From: Rapana venosa
Taxonomy: Eukaryota; Mollusca; Gastropoda; Neogastropoda; Muricidae
Length of the DNA stretch: 64,000 nt
Assembly (NCBI GenBank): GCA_028751875.1
Contig: CM054162.1
Location: forward strand, 8,648,741 to 8,712,740
Reading direction: 5' to 3'
In this document: positions 11,500 to 22,700 of the stretch, piece after piece
Layout: each line of letters starts with the position of its first letter
Numbering within the stretch: the first letter of the stretch is position 1
The notes under the pieces: model-generated
Database searches by the model: none
Seen by the model: the letters and a program-made list of their open reading frames with translations, nothing else
What the model was told of the DNA's origin: nothing
Made by a program: the position numbers and the translations under genes

Positions 11500-11770
11500 G
11501 AGCCTCTCTCACACACGTGTGAGTGTGTGTGTGTTGTGAGTTTGAGTTGTTATGTGTGTGTCTGTGTATCTGTGTGATATCTGTGTGTCTATGTGTGGTG
11601 TCTATGTGTATAATAAGTGAGACAAAGGTTCTATCTACTTGATTGCCTAACCCAACACCCTCAACCTGTGGTGAACCCTCAACAACAACAACAGCAGCAA
11701 CAAACATCATCAAACAAAAACAGCAACAACACAATCAACAGCAACAACATAACCAGCAGCATCCAGACTG
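11500..11770. repeat. GT-rich and CAA repeats, copy 1
   Basis: (GT)n-like text at 11515-11615 and (CAA)n at 11680-11760. Minus-strand Cys/Thr/His-rich frames and plus-strand Gln-rich frames here are repeat readings. Copy 2 equivalent 27875-28130. Confidence 0.85.
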
Positions 11771-12077
11771 TTTTCCAGACGCATTAGAGCATAATTTTAT
11801 GCAAAGTGCAAAAGTGATGCTGCGCCCCGAACACTGGAATACCAGAAACCACACGGAGCTGCCCAGCCTCCCAGAGAATGGACTGAAGAGGAGAGGCCTT
11901 CGGACTCCCACCTCCCTCCCTCCCTCCCTCCTCTCTCCCTCGCCCTTCCTTTTGACTGTTTTTTGTTTTTGTTTTGTTGTTGTTTTGTTGTTGTTTTTTG
12001 TGCTCATCCAATATTATGCGCCTTGGGTTATAGTACCCGAGTGTCTGTGTTGAATGTCAATATAGAGAATAGTGGGA

Positions 12078-12104
12078 GGGGGGGGGGGGGGGGGGGGGGG
12101 GGGG
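12078..12104. repeat. Poly-G run of 27, copy 1
   Basis: Twenty-seven consecutive G. The copy 2 run (28447-28473) has exactly the same length, which is striking for a homopolymer this long. Confidence 0.97.
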
Positions 12105-12109
12105 TTTGG

Positions 12110-13010
12110 AGGGAGGAGGAAGAGAGGGAGTGCAGAACTAAAGAATGACGAGAGAAGAGATAGAGCGGAGAGAGAGAGAGAGAGACAGACAGACACACAC
12201 ACTTAAACGAGATAGACAGAGACATAAAGAGAGAGTCAGAAACAGATAGACCAGAGATAGACATACAACAGCGAGACAGGGACAACACAGAAAGAGACAA
12301 CAGAGAGACAGGAACAAAGACAGACAGAGATAGACAGACAACGCGAGACAGGGGAAAACAGATAGAGACAGAGACAAAGAGACAGGAACAGAAAGGACAA
12401 CAGGAATAGACAGACAGACGCGAGACAGGGGGAAAAACAGAATATAGACATACAAAGAGACAGGAACAGAAAGAACAGACAGAGATAGACTAGATAGACA
12501 GCGAGACAGGGGAAAACAGAAAGAGACAGACAAAAGAGACAGGAACAGAAAGACAGACAGAATAGACAGATAGACAGCGAGACAGGGGTTGGGGGAAATA
12601 AGACAACATACAGAATAGAAGATTATTGATAGATAGATGGTTTGATTTCATGGATGGATGGATGATGGATGGATGGATAGAGAGATAGATTGAGAGAGAG
12701 ATAGATGATATAATAGATGATTAATAGATAGATAGATAGATAGATATACAGATAGATAGATAGATGATGAGGGGGGAGGGATGGATGATGGATATAAGAG
12801 AAACAGAAATACCGCAGAAAAGAGACAAACATACAGAAAGACAGAGACAGAGGAGAAAGGGGGAGACAGAGACAGATATGAAAAAGAGAAGATAGATGAG
12901 GGAGGACAAGTTGGAGGAGTGACAGACAGACAGATACAGACACAGACAAATAGATACAGACAGACAGACATACAGACAGAGAGGGTGGATAGAAAGAAGA
13001 GATAGTGAAA
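12110..13010. repeat. GACA/GATA/GGAT satellite-like block, copy 1
   Basis: About 900 bp of GACA, GAGACA, GATA and ATGG words, with a higher-order unit of roughly 60-70 bp around 'GCGAGACAGGGG' (12270-12590). Minus-strand frames up to 131 codons are Ser/Leu/Val readings of TGTC and are not genes. Confidence 0.9.
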
Positions 13011-13615
13011 TAAGTGAACGTCTGACAGAAACAGGAGACAGACTAGGGGGTCAAATGTTGAAAAGCCGAAAGCAACAGAGACAAAAATAACAAATGAACG
13101 GAGGAAAGCACAGAGAAGAAAAAAGAAAAAAAAAAAAGTGGACAGACAAAACAGACACAGGACATCAGGGAAGGGAAAAAAATATTGTGCTAGACTGCTT
13201 CACAAAACTTTATATTTATGATTCAATTATCAGCTCCTTTCTCGGCCTATTCTCTTTTCCTTTTTCCAACCCCCTCCCCTTTACCCCTCCCTCTCATCCC
13301 TCCCCCACCACCCCCCCACCCGCCCACTCCCCCCCCCTGTCAGCTGCAGACAAAGATTTATGTACGGGTGTTGAAGAAAAGAATTAATAACGCTACGTGT
13401 GGAAAAAAAAAAGCATTCATTTTCCTCCCCCTCCATGCACAATTTTTATCAGAAGCATATTCCTAACAAAATGAGTGCGTGGAATCACTGAATGCCTGGC
13501 TGATGTTTACCCTGTGCATAAACAGCGAATGTTGACACAATGAGAACTTTTAGTGACAGATTACCTGCCTAATGTATTGCAGCAATCCACCCGCGCCATT
13601 CTTACCGGGATAGTA

Positions 13616-13620
13616 GAGGA

Positions 13621-13653
<33 letters not shown>

Positions 13654-13697
13654 AAGAGAAGAAGAGAGAGAGAGAAGCTCAGAGAGAGAGATAGAGA

Positions 13698-13729
<32 letters not shown>

Positions 13730-13730
13730 A
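13616..13730. repeat. (GA)n upstream of promoter-like patch, copy 1
   Basis: GA tract about 80 bp upstream of the CCAAT cluster. In many animal promoters such tracts bind GAGA-type factors; here this is only inference. Copy 2 is at 29984-30098. Confidence 0.9.
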
Positions 13731-13809
13731 CCGAAAAAACCAAAAACAAAACAGAAAAAAAAATCCTGGCCATCCCTCGAGAACAAAACGTCTAGCTCCT
13801 CAGGCGATT

Positions 13810-14040
13810 GCCGCCCTTGAACTCAAACCCAGCGATTCGACCCAATCAGCGTCACCCGACTCATTTGCATAAAGGAAGTGGTGTTACCGACCAATCGCAA
13901 AGCTCAGAGCGGCGTGCGGAGGGGTCACGTGTTGCAGAAGCGCGAGAGTAAAAGCCTCCTGCCAGGTGGAGAGACCCGGCCGGACCCTCCAATCAGCAAG
14001 TCGGTGCGTGCAGACAGGCTGGGCTTGAGTTGAGTTGAGA
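13810..14040 (+). promoter_or_regulatory. Promoter-like patch: three CCAAT boxes, octamer, E-box, copy 1
   Basis: This is a G+C- and CpG-richer island in otherwise simple-repeat DNA. Seen directly: CCAATCA (13842-13848), the octamer ATTTGCAT (13863-13870), CCAATCG (13891-13897), the palindromic E-box CACGTG (13926-13931) and CCAATCA (13989-13995). All three CCAAT boxes are in the same orientation. A short GA run (14038-14051) follows. CCAAT boxes are known to bind NF-Y and the octamer POU-domain factors; function here is inferred. No clear TATA box, although ATAAAGG follows the octamer. It is the best candidate host-gene element in the unit. Confidence 0.55.
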
Positions 14041-14044
14041 GAGA

Positions 14045-14172
14045 GAGAGAGTCTCACGCTTCTGTCTCCTACACAAGACTACCAATAACTGCGCACAGCC
14101 ACCGGCTGCCTGTCCCCTGCTCTCCTGCCTGCTCCACTTTTCTCTGTCAAAGACACCGCGTGCTCAAATCAA
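14045..14172 (+). other. Possible non-coding first exon with splice donor, copy 1
   Basis: Directly downstream of the promoter-like patch lies 128 bp of mixed-composition sequence (CTGCC-rich). It ends in TCAA|GTAAAGT, a good match to the eukaryotic 5' splice-site consensus (GT at 14173-14174). There is no ATG in it, so it would be 5' untranslated. The transcription start is not determined; the exon is a hypothesis from position and donor only. Confidence 0.35.
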
Positions 14173-14229
14173 GTAAAGTTCCTTTGATGTTGTTTTGATC
14201 TGTCTGTTGTTGTTGGTTTTTTTGCTTTC

Positions 14230-14705
14230 AAATCTCTGATTCTTCTTCAGGGAAAACTTTTAAAATAGATTTTTCTTCTATCATTCAGAGAAAAGCTGTA
14301 TAAAAACTATGTTTCCTTCTTTCAGAGAAAACTTTTTTTTTAATCTTGGTTTTCTTGTTCCAGAGAAAACTAACTGCTTTAAATTCTATGTTTCTTCTTT
14401 TACGAAAACTGCTTTAAAATCATGTTTCTTTGTTCAAATAAAACTGCTTTAAAATCTCATGTTTCTTGTTTCAATGAAAACTGCTTTAAAATCTTGTTTC
14501 TTCTTTCACAGAAAACTGTTTAAAATACTATTTTCTTCTTTTACAATAAAACTGCGTTAAAATCTATGTTTCTTCTTTTACAATAAAACTGCTTTAAAAT
14601 CTATGTTTCTTCTTTACAATAAAACTGCTTTAAAATTATGTTTCTTCTTTAGGAGAAAACTGCTTTAAAATCTATGTTTCTTCTTTCAGGGAAAACTTTT
14701 TCTCT
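14230..14705. repeat. 36-bp minisatellite, copy 1
   Basis: About 13 imperfect units of a sequence running 'AAAACTGCTTTAAAATCTA' then 'TGTTTCTTCTTT', with CAG or CAAT joining units. Several units end in polypyrimidine-CAG|GGAAAA or CAG|AGAAAA, resembling 3' splice sites. Units in copy 1 vary from 33 to 37 bp through small deletions. Confidence 0.9.
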
Positions 14706-15379
14706 TACGGTTTGTATCACTTCATGATGCTAAATTGTGTCTTTTAGCTGAAAAAAAGAAGAAGAAAAAAGAAACCAAACCCAAAATATACAGCAGCTGT
14801 GGAGTTTTGTATCTCACAATAAAACATCAAATCCAATACTGCAAGAATTTGGGATACAAAAAAACTTTTATAAAATTTTTGTGTTGAACGAAATTTGTAA
14901 CAAGAATTAGCCACTGCTTTTAAAGTCTCCGTTAAAACTATATGATTTGGATTGATTTTTCTCATTAAGATACCAAAAGAGTAACAAGACAGGACAGCGT
15001 GGAATGAGAAGCGGTCAATAATCGGCATTCCGATACAGAAAGAGGATGCACCATTTGTGTGTTGCACAAGACAGCATCCAGGGAAGTAAAGTAACTCCCA
15101 TTTAAAAGGCAATATTCAGTCCACAGCTTTTGACGTTTCATGTCACGAGTTAACAACTTATATGGGCTGATATAAGAAATTAGTACTGATCGTCAGATTT
15201 ACTTTTTGAAAACAACACATTTTTGTTAGCCTATTCTACTTTTTATCTAATTTCTTCTTCCGTCTTTTTCCATCTTCTCCATAACTCCGTCTTTGATTTC
15301 TTCTTATGAATTTTTCTCATTGCACATTGCATTTTTACCACACTCCTTCTCCACCTCCTTCTTCTCCTTTCTACATCTA

Positions 15380-15480
15380 CTTAATCCCTCGCAACTCTTC
15401 CTCCTCCTCCTCCTCCTCCTCTTGCCTCCTCCCTTCTTCTCCACCTCTTCCTCCTCCTCATTCTCTTCTTCTTTACAGAT
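15380..15480. repeat. (TCC)n/TTC polypyrimidine, copy 1
   Basis: A CCT/TCC run within a longer pyrimidine-rich stretch. Copy 2 equivalent 31759-31857 differs in the last 30 bp. Confidence 0.85.
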
Positions 15481-15699
15481 TGTGATCATAATCCCTTTCC
15501 GTCGTTGTATGTCATTCTTCAGACACTTCTCCATAAAACACGAAAGTAAAACTTCTTCTTCGTCGTCATCGTCGAACGCTCACACACCAATTATCATAGC
15601 CTCTCATAGGAGCGCAAATACGTTACGTGCCGTTAAGCGCCTGACAAGTCAGCCCAGCGCATAAGGTATTGATTAATAGCTGGCATTTGGTCCTCTCAT

Positions 15700-16100
15700 C
15701 TCATCGTCTCTCTCTCTCTCTCTCTCTCCTTCTCTCATCTCACTCATCTCTCCTCTCTCTCTCTCTCCTCTCTCTCTTGGCCTTGTATTTCTGTGTGTCA
15801 GGCCTGTCTCTCTCTCTCATTGCTCTTTTTGTCAGTCCTGTCCGACTTTCTTCCTGCCTCTCTCTCACTCTCTGTCTCTCTCTGCCTTATCTCTTCTCTC
15901 TGTCACTCTGGTCCCTCTCCTCTCTCTCTCTCTCTCGTCTCTCATCCCTCTCATCTCTCTCTGCTCTATTTGTCTGTCTTGGTTGTCCGTTGTTTCTGCC
16001 TCTCTCTCTCTCTCTCTCCCTCTCGAATCTCCTCTCTCTCTCATCTCTCTCTCGTCATAAATCTCATCTCCTCTCTCTCTCTCTCTATCTCTCTACCTAC
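15700..16100. repeat. (CT)n block, copy 1
   Basis: A 400-bp CT/TCTG-rich block. The assembly gap in copy 2 falls inside the equivalent block, after the position matching 15949. Confidence 0.95.
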
Positions 16101-16202
16101 CACCACTTATCATCACCGAATGCAGTTATAATGCATTAATAAATTTCTGTGATTTAGCCATTTCTGTACAGATATTCAGAAAATTGAAGTGCAGAGTGTC
16201 AG

Positions 16203-16295
16203 AACCAACAACAACAACAAAACAACACAACAAAAACAACAAAACCCCAAAACAACAAACCCACAACAGAACAAAAACAAAATGGAAAACCAAAA
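16203..16295. repeat. (CAA)n-type repeat at end of unit
   Basis: Imperfect CAA/CAAAA words just beyond the 3' end of the LINE. It is seen only once because copy 2 is cut before this point. Confidence 0.85.
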
Positions 16296-16309
16296 AGCAA
16301 TTATAAATG

Positions 16310-18492
16310 CATCCCATTTTATTACTCAACTTCCCTCAGCTCTAGGACGAAGCTGAGTCAGTTAATATGCATGACATTTAAACTGAATCTTGCTTCCTAG
16401 CAGAAATCTGTTCGAGCATTGCTTCCTTCGCATAGCATAAAAGATGTACTTTGTTACCTGTCACAGAAAAACATGTGTTATTACATGAAAGAACAGCACA
16501 TAACGGTAGATGAAGAATAATATGAATAAACTTTACTCTGAGATCTGCACACATATGACAATATAACCAAATGGTGTTCATCGTCCTTAGGGTTCTTACA
16601 AAAAGACACATTGTCTTGCAAGCTGTGACGAATCTGTGACGAATTGTTGTTTAACGGAAGGACTTTAATCTGGCATGAGACAAGCAAGGCAACTTAAAGC
16701 AATATACATCAATGCAACTAATATAAAAATTCTTTTCAAATACAGTTTCAAATGACCTGTAAATTGCTATCTATCATTATCACCAATAACACTATTGCCA
16801 TTCCTGGAATAAACAAATCTACTTAGTCTGTGTTTGAAAATCTCATAAATTTCCAACATCTTCAACCCCCTGCTGTAACCATACAATATTAAAACCACTC
16901 TCGACTAATATACACTTTATTTTGTAACCCAGCATCTTTTTTTGCATTATTATCAACTCTATAATTGCATTTCCAAATGCTTGACGAGGTAATCTGTGGT
17001 GTCCATCAGAAGTAATTTAAACCAGTATCGTAAGCATAAACACATTAATTAACATAAAGAGGAGATCTTCCCAAGTTCCCCGTAAACCATTTTGTTAAAA
17101 GTTTTGATTGGGAGCCCTAAAAAAGCGTTTACATGCCATTAAATGTAATTTTTTCTTAAACAATCCAAGCGACTTAATCCCCAAACTCTGAAGAATACAG
17201 TACAATAGCTGTATTTTTATATCAAAAACTTTAAAAGAATATTTGATGGTTATATCCTGTATTTTCAAAAATGCCTTTATCAAAACTAACTAAAGTTTTT
17301 TACCTTTCATAATTTGATATTCAATAACCAACTTTGTTACTAAAGCTTGTAAAAAATTGAATCCTCAAAAAACAATATTATATTCACTACTTCTAGGTCT
17401 ATCATTTTCAAAAAAACATTCTCCATCCTGCCCAGATATCCGCCCTTTCTAAAAACCATAATTTTAGTTTATCTTGTGTTACTTTTAATTTCATACTTGA
17501 ACAAAATGCCATAAGAACATTCAACTGGTTTTTAAGACCAACAGAGTAGATGATAACCAAGACAAAACGTCATCTGAAAAAGTAAGATGAACAAATCCAT
17601 AATACACTGGTACTGCTGAATGCCATGTTTACCTTTCATCACAGACATATCCATTTGCAGCTGGTTAATAACATATTAAAAAAGGTTGGACTCAAGACAC
17701 ATCCCTGGCGCACCCCTACTGGACATTCAAAAAGCTCTGTATATTCAAAGTTCGATCTAACACATGATACTAAGGCCTTATGCATTGCATTTAGAGAACA
17801 GAAGAATCTTCCTTTGATACCCTGGTTTCTGATCTATCTATCTATCTATCTGTCCTGTAGTCTGACGACCGTGGGGGAACCCTCAAAGACTCAACAAGAT
17901 GTTCTCTTCAATGTCTTGGCACTGTTCACCGATCCATTTCTCTTTTGGCTCCGTCATGGACTTCCTGATTCTTTTGTTGACTGCCCTATATTGTTCTGCT
18001 CTTTCTTTTGTTTCATTTTTCTTTTTCTTCAACTCTCTACGCTTGTCGCATAGTTGTAGGATGTTAGGTGTGACCCATGGTTTCTGATACACTGTAATAA
18101 TTTATCATGTCTTACAGAATCAAATGCTTTTTTAAAATCAACAAAAGCAACATACAACTTCTTACCTCTCTGGGAAAAGCACTTCTGCACAACAGAGTAT
18201 AAACAAAAAATGTGGTCAATAGTAAGTAATGTTTTTCGGAATCCTTCTTTGATTCTCAGAATATTAATCGGTTTTCTTCCAGCCAAGAGTAACAGTCGTT
18301 TATTAATATTGTACAGTAACCTTTTGAGATTGTACTAATAGAGAGACACCTCCTATATTTTCTACAACAATTCTGGGTCACCTTTTTTGTGAATTGGGAT
18401 AACAAATAGCCTTATTCCCATTCCTTTGGAATATATGCCTTTGGTAAACACTTTATTAACAATTTATTCAATAAAAGGGACAGTACGTATCA
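16310..18492 (-). mobile_element. Non-LTR retrotransposon (LINE) ORF remnant, copy 2
   Basis: This is the second copy of the minus-strand LINE, with frames better preserved. Visible reverse-transcriptase landmarks are 'VAFVDFKKAFDSVRHDKL' (18114-18148 region, motif A with its catalytic Asp), 'GVRQGCVLSP' (about 17686-17716) and 'ADDV' (near 17570, motif C). After these come a thumb/connection segment containing 'MACKRF' (near 17130) and a C-terminal patch with 'CADLRVKFI' (near 16540). Stops and frameshifts throughout make it inactive. The 3' side continues past 16371 into the end of copy 1 (AATAAA-like signal near 16320). Upstream it ends at the GA tract at 18505, with no endonuclease part visible. 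Confidence 0.87.
17823..18088 (-). mobile_element. Nested retro-insertion with 11-bp target-site duplication
   Basis: The outer LINE is interrupted by 244 bp flanked by a perfect direct repeat TGGTTTCTGAT (17823-17833 and 18078-18088). Next to the left copy is a short (CTAT)n run, which on the minus strand is a (GATA)n 3' tail. The insert encodes, on the minus strand, 'KPWVTPNILQLCDKRREL' and then a basic stretch. I recognise this as the linker between the endonuclease and reverse transcriptase of a different LINE family; the decayed LINE at 56.8-59.1 kb has the similar 'ILDPCDTRRALKP' near 58510-58545. The insert is thus a small internal LINE piece, not a 3' end, which is unusual. Confidence 0.75.
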
Positions 18493-18504
18493 ACCTGTCT
18501 TGGC

Positions 18505-18561
<57 letters not shown>

Positions 18562-18576
18562 GAGAGAGAGAGAGAA

Positions 18577-18610
<34 letters not shown>

Positions 18611-18770
18611 AACTCAAAACTCGAAGAGAACTTGTAATTGGAGAGAGAGAGAGAGAGAGAGAAGAAGAGAGAGAGAAGAGAGAGAGAGAGCGAGAGATAG
18701 AGAGAGAGAGAGAGGAGAGAGAGAGAAGGAAAGAAAGAAAGAAAGAAAGATAGATAGAGATAGAGAGGTG
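18505..18770. repeat. (GA)n microsatellite, copy 2
   Basis: Same tract as 2142-2405, with the same interruptions (an island around 18613-18640). It is identical in unit pattern to copy 1, which is notable for a normally fast-mutating microsatellite. Confidence 0.95.
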
Positions 18771-18994
18771 AGAGATATAGACAGAACAGACAAGACAAAT
18801 AGAAGTCTCATACAGACAGGCAGGTATTTACTCAGACAGAGACAGACAAACCAGACCATTTAGAACAAACCTAGACAGCCAGCTATCCAGCCAGTCAGCC
18901 AGACAGAGAGACAGACAAACAAATTGTACCCCAAAAAGCCCCTCTGGATTGCAAACAACACAGTTGAAAACAGAAAAAGAAAAAAACAAAAATT

Positions 18995-19122
18995 TAGGTT
19001 GCGCTGCTTGTTTTTTCCCCTGTTGCGACGCGCTCTCCCTTCCGGAAGGAGAGCAGCCCGAATTTCACGCAAAGAAATCTGCCGTGATTTAAAGTGGTAT
19101 GAAAAAAATAAATAAATAAATG
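18995..19122 (+). mobile_element. SINE 3' region with hairpin and (AAAT)n tail, copy 2
   Basis: Counterpart of 2630-2762, with hairpin at 19033-19053. Differences from copy 1 are single-base indels in homopolymers. Confidence 0.55.
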
Positions 19123-19344
19123 AAAACTTAAACACAGACAGACGAAGCCAGGCAGGGACAAAGAAGGTCAGTCCATTGAAGTTACGCCTCATCACAAAAC
19201 TGATCTCTTCCACACACTGCCATATGGTGCCAGACTTTCTGGAGGTAAACCGCTCAACCATCTGTCACTACACCTCTCCTCTACCCGTTATGGCCACTGC
19301 GCACACCCCACCCACACCCACCCACCCACCAAAAAAGGGACAGC

Positions 19345-19690
19345 AACAAGAACAAGAGCAGCTGCACAAATAACAACAGCAACAGCATAATAACAGCTGC
19401 AGCAGCAACAACAATTCAGAACAGCAACAAAAAAAAAAACCCAATATAAACAATAATTAGTATAATGTAATATATCTATACAATATAAACTACAAGCACA
19501 GCAGTAGTAACAATCCGCTGAAACAGCAAAACTACAAAATAAGCTACAAGCTGCAATACGAACGCAATATAAGCTACAGCACGGAAACAGCATCAGAAAC
19601 AACAACAACAGCAACAACAACAACAACAACAACAGCAACAGCACCAACAGCATCAACTTCATCAGCACAACGACAACAACATATCCGAGT
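19345..19690. repeat. CAA/CAG-type repeats, copy 2
   Basis: Second copy of 2985-3330; it lies inside the 2.8-kb block that aligns without any net indel between copies. Confidence 0.9.
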
Positions 19691-19769
19691 ACCAACTTAA
19701 TAATAAAATAATCGGTATAAATCAGAATGCAATGTATAAAGGGACGACACATAAACATGCACGCACTTC

Positions 19770-19826
19770 CCAAGAGAGAGAGAGAGGAGAGAGAGAGAGA
19801 GACAGAGAGAGAGGGAGAGAGAGAGA

Positions 19827-19866
<40 letters not shown>

Positions 19867-20544
19867 AGATAGAGAGAGAGAGAGAGAGATTGAATTAACA
19901 TTCTATTGAGGCAAAGAGTAAGCACAATTGTGCGTTTTTTCATCCACCTCAGTCCAAAAAGGGAATCAATCAACCAAACATTCAAATAACAAACAATAAG
20001 AAATGTCTAAAGAATTAGGGTAAAATGTAAACATGTATTAACAAACAGGAACAGAGATAGTTATAATACACAGTACAGATAGATAGAAGAGGAGGGTCCG
20101 AAGGAGAGATAGAGAGAAGATGAAAGGGAATGAATAAGGAATGAATGAATATGCTTTATTGAGAGAGAAGGGGAGTGTGTCCAGTATTTATCAAATATTA
20201 GTTTTTAAGTAGAGGATAAAGACAAAAGGGAGAAGAAGAAAAAATTGAAAAGGAAGAGAACAAGAGGAGAAGCAGAGAAAATGAAAAATTGAATGAGGAG
20301 GAAAGGGGAAAGGAACAAGGAAACAATCAGAACTATTACAATTTAATGCAAGTTACAAACACCTATACATATCAAATGAACAAAATCAACACATGAAAAA
20401 CAATTTCATCACATAGAAAAATTATAAATGCCCCTACCTAAACAGAAAATGCTTTAAACGGAGAAGACAGCTAGACAAGGGGTGAGAGGGTAGGGGGAAG
20501 GGAAGGGAAAAGAGAATTGGAAGAAGAAAGGCGAGGGGAGAAGA

Positions 20545-20585
<41 letters not shown>

Positions 20586-20660
20586 TAGAGAGAGAGAGAG
20601 AAAGAAGAGAGAGAGAGAGAGAGAAGAGAATGGAGAGAGGAGGAGGGAGGGAGAAGAGAC
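19770..20660. repeat. Purine-rich block with (GA)n cores, copy 2
   Basis: Second copy of the 3410-4300 purine block, with GA cores at about 19772-19890 and 20546-20628. Confidence 0.9.
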
Positions 20661-20927
20661 CTTTATCTAGAATCTGTTATTCTCAAAAAAATGAATAAGC
20701 TGTTAATTATTTCAATATGGATGATTTTACAGAATTTTTATTGATATTGCGTTTGCTTTTATTATGGTGACATTCTTTTTCCAATCGTTGATTACCGAAC
20801 GCTTGCAAACGTAAAAGAAAGTCGAGATGAAATACACACAAAAAGAGTCATGCTTTATCATTTACAATCACTGAACCGTAAGCACTCCATACTTTTAGAA
20901 TCATATCTGTAAAATAAGTTGCAACGT

Positions 20928-21512
20928 TCTTCGTCTCTGCTTCTTCTCCTTCTTTTATTCTGCTTCTTATTTTCGCATTTCATCTTCGCAATTCTTCTTC
21001 GGCAATTCTATTTCTTTTCGCATTATTCTTTTTCTTGCCGCAATTTCTACCTTCTTTTCAATTCTTCTTTTCTTTGCAATTCTTCTTCTTCTTCTTTGCA
21101 TTCGTCCTCTTCTTATGCATTTCTTCTTCTTCTTCGCATTTTTCTCTTCTCTTCTACGCACCTTCTTTTTCTCTTCTCTTCATACACATTCTCATTCTCT
21201 TCGCATCTTCTTTCTGCATTCTTCTGCTGCCCATATCTCACTTCATCTTCTCATTCTACGCATTCCTTCATTTTCTTCTTTTCACTTGTTCGCATTCCTC
21301 TTTGCAATTCTTCTTTTTCTCTCTTCACATTCCTTTTCGCATTTTTTTTTCTGTCGTCTGTCTGTCCTGTCCACTCTCTCTCTACTACTCTCTCCTCACA
21401 ACTAAGAGACTCTCTCTCTCTCCTCTCCTCTCCACATCTCATCATCTCTCTCTCTCGTCTCTCTCTCCTCTCTCTCTCTTCTCTGTCCTTCCTCTCTCTC
21501 CTATCTCTATCT
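20928..21512. repeat. Polypyrimidine block, copy 2
   Basis: Second copy of 4568-5152, at an offset of 16360 with no net indel. Confidence 0.9.
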
Positions 21513-21929
21513 GAACCAGGGCTGAATTAGAAAAAAAATACATATAAGGTATATTGTTTCCAAATCGATCTGTCATGCCTTATAAAAGTAATATATTCTC
21601 GCTACACAATTATCATCATTATCATTACTATTATCTACCATCGCGTCGTCAATGTTTGTCATCAAACATCAATATCTTTATAAGTCGCTTTAGATTATTT
21701 TTCAATTTTTCCCTCGCGTTTTCTTTTCGTTAATATTTATCAAAAACATAGCCACGCTTTCGCGGCTTTTGCAAAACGCCCGAAACTAGCAAAATAACTA
21801 AAGCGCCTTGGTAACCAAAAATCCTTCTATGGTGATCATCAATGTAACTTGGAATTGAGCAGTACCTTTCATATATTATGCTGTAATGTCGTTTTAACAG
21901 GTGGGGGGGGGGGAGCCTTATTGGTTTAT

Positions 21930-22190
21930 ATTCAATGATCTTTTGATCTGACTGCCCGGTTCGAGCCACCACTGATTGCACCACTTTGAGGAGATGTCCC
22001 CTTGAGTTAACATCAGTACACTCCATTCCTCCGAAATTCTTTCACGTGACCACTGTATAACTAAAGTCCCATGACACGACACGCCAGAACAGCTCTGCGC
22101 ACAAGACATGAACCGTTCTGCCATTTGTAAGAGTAGCATTGTGTGCCATAGGACGGAATAACAAAGTGTCAAAAATGCATGCACGCAGGT
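21930..22190 (+). mobile_element. tRNA-derived SINE, degenerate, copy 2
   Basis: Second copy of the SINE at 5570-5830. The stretch 22130-22160 differs from copy 1 by several small indels. Confidence 0.7.
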
Positions 22191-22700
22191 ATCGTGTTTA
22201 GACAACATACCTGAAGTCTGTATGCGGCTACCTTAATGGTGAACAAAACGGTCGCATACCCAAGAATCTCATCATTGTGGAATCTTTTAATGTTCTAGTC
22301 AAGGAACATCCCCCCCCCCCCCCCCCATTACTACTTAGTGGCTTTTTTTTAGGACTATAGCTTTACTGGAAGCTTTTTCACCCTTGCGTATGAAAGACTG
22401 GATATATTTCTCTATATTCCGAACACCGACGCAGCACTGCAACTGTTATCATGAATCTTCCCTAGCATTATCATATAAAAAAAACAAATATTGTCACTTA
22501 TTTCACACAAACAGACTGACGTCCAATGACAAATTGGCTGTTGTTTTTGTTAAAAGACAAACAAAACATACCACGCCAGCCTCTGACCAGTATCAGGCAA
22601 AAACATTATCTTTGCTTGCCTGCCTTAGCCTATCCCGAAATCCCTTAAACCATCGAGCATTAATGTAGATTTGCAACTCCAGCCTCCTTCACATCCCCGT

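Larger units (their letters stand above)
1..16370. repeat. 16.37-kb direct duplication, copy 1
   Basis: Positions 1 onward recur from 16371 in the same order and orientation. The offset between copies drifts only slightly: 16372 near 0.7-1.3 kb, 16360 from 2.9 to 5.7 kb, 16356 near 6-7 kb, 16364 at 11.1 kb, 16369 at 11.6-12.8 kb, 16368 at 13.1-13.6 kb and 16379 at 15.7 kb. Constant offsets over kilobases mean long blocks without net indels; the changes sit in short patches. Because base 1 already aligns, the left boundary is not visible and more copies may lie upstream. The LINE at the start of copy 2 reads smoothly across 16370/16371, so that point is not a visible breakpoint. Confidence 0.97.

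Noticed and set aside
14230..14705. Regular 36-bp units considered as a CRISPR array
   Set aside because: Units abut without spacers and the context is eukaryotic; it is a minisatellite. The same holds for the 24-, 33- and 52-bp arrays.
1..16370. Unit length close to that of animal mitochondrial genomes
   Set aside because: No mitochondrial protein, rRNA or tRNA genes are visible; the content is LINEs, SINEs and microsatellites.
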